From an uncultured Sphingobacteriales bacterium (GTDB lineage Bacteria; Bacteroidota; Bacteroidia; Chitinophagales; Chitinophagaceae), in the NCBI GenBank assembly GCA_946479435.1, contig CAMLFX010000058.1, forward strand, positions 1 to 20,160: 20,160 nucleotides of DNA. Direction: 5' to 3'. Made by a program: the position numbers and the translations under genes. The notes under the pieces are model-generated. The model saw only the letters and a list, made by a program, of their open reading frames with translations. It ran no database searches and was not told the origin of the DNA. Of this stretch, positions 20,006 through 20,160 are shown piece after piece. The stretch's first letter is position 1, and every line of letters starts with the position of its first letter.

Positions 20006-20160
20006 TTATGGATATGCAATAACGAAATAATTATTTTTTAGCTCATCGTTATTGAACGATACGCGCCTGAGCAGTTTATTATACTTCACCAGAGTATCAA
20101 CACTAATGGCAGTATCGGCAGGAAGGCTCTCCTTTTCTACCAGGTATACCTCTTCCTTGC
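20006..20160 (-). CDS. C-terminal part of a gene cut by the right edge
   Basis: On the minus strand a frame enters at the right edge and ends in TAA at 20008-20006. It encodes at least 50 residues, including KEEVYLVEKESLPADTAISV, LVKYNKLLRRVSFNNDELKN and the end NYFVIAYP. The start lies outside the window. The visible part is charged and shows no family motif that I recognise, so no function is given. It converges on the T9SS cargo gene with a 2-bp gap. Confidence 0.65.
   Translation of the reverse strand, partial: KEEVYLVEKESLPADTAISVDTLVKYNKLLRRVSFNNDELKNNYFVIAYP

Noticed and set aside
1..20160. CRISPR array, tRNA, rRNA, transposase, integrase, phage or toxin-antitoxin genes
   Set aside because: None seen. 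The repeats found are pairs only, no cloverleaf or rRNA segment was recognised, and no product resembles mobility or defence proteins.

Overview
The window looks like a chromosomal stretch of a member of the Bacteroidota, probably the Chitinophagales/Chitinophagaceae. The lineage call rests on four things. There are several C-terminal type A sorting domains of the type IX secretion system (T9SS). Lipoproteins and outer-membrane barrels are plentiful. Promoters resemble the Bacteroidota -7 box (TAnnTTTG and close variants) and Shine-Dalgarno sites are absent. The YceI, DUF5777-type barrel and cytochrome gene set is typical of the phylum. Placement below phylum is inference. No rRNA, tRNA, CRISPR array, transposase or integrase gene was recognised.

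Layout. (1) 163-5003, plus strand: a GC-rich class A beta-lactamase, then a five-gene set encoding an anchored OB-fold protein, a di-haem lipoprotein cytochrome, a mono-haem lipoprotein cytochrome, a secreted YceI-like protein and a DUF5777-like outer-membrane barrel, closed by a strong terminator. A DinB-fold protein follows, with a perfect palindrome in its promoter region. (2) 5077-8982, minus strand: a small secreted protein, two tandem LamG-like T9SS cargo proteins with near-identical C-terminal DNA, and malate dehydrogenase. (3) 9191-12580, plus strand: a GAF/coiled-coil protein, cystathionine beta-synthase with two CBS domains, a small four-helix membrane protein, and a signal-less metal-receptor-like protein translationally coupled to it. 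(4) 12581-19060, minus strand: two paralogous lipoproteins, a CsbD-like small protein, two tandem T9SS cargo proteins, an ALDH7-type aldehyde dehydrogenase, two outer-membrane barrels and a possible 44-residue ORF. (5) 19161-20160: a further T9SS cargo protein (plus) converging on a gene cut by the right edge (minus).

How the genes fit together. Central metabolism is represented by malate dehydrogenase, cystathionine beta-synthase and the aldehyde dehydrogenase. Most other genes encode envelope or secreted products. Five adjacent pairs of paralogues occur within 20 kb. The strongest candidate for an under-described system is the cytochrome/YceI/DUF5777 operon at 1182-4352. Its parts (haem lipoproteins, a small-lipid-binding periplasmic protein and an outer-membrane barrel) suggest envelope electron transfer, but that role is inferred from domain content only.
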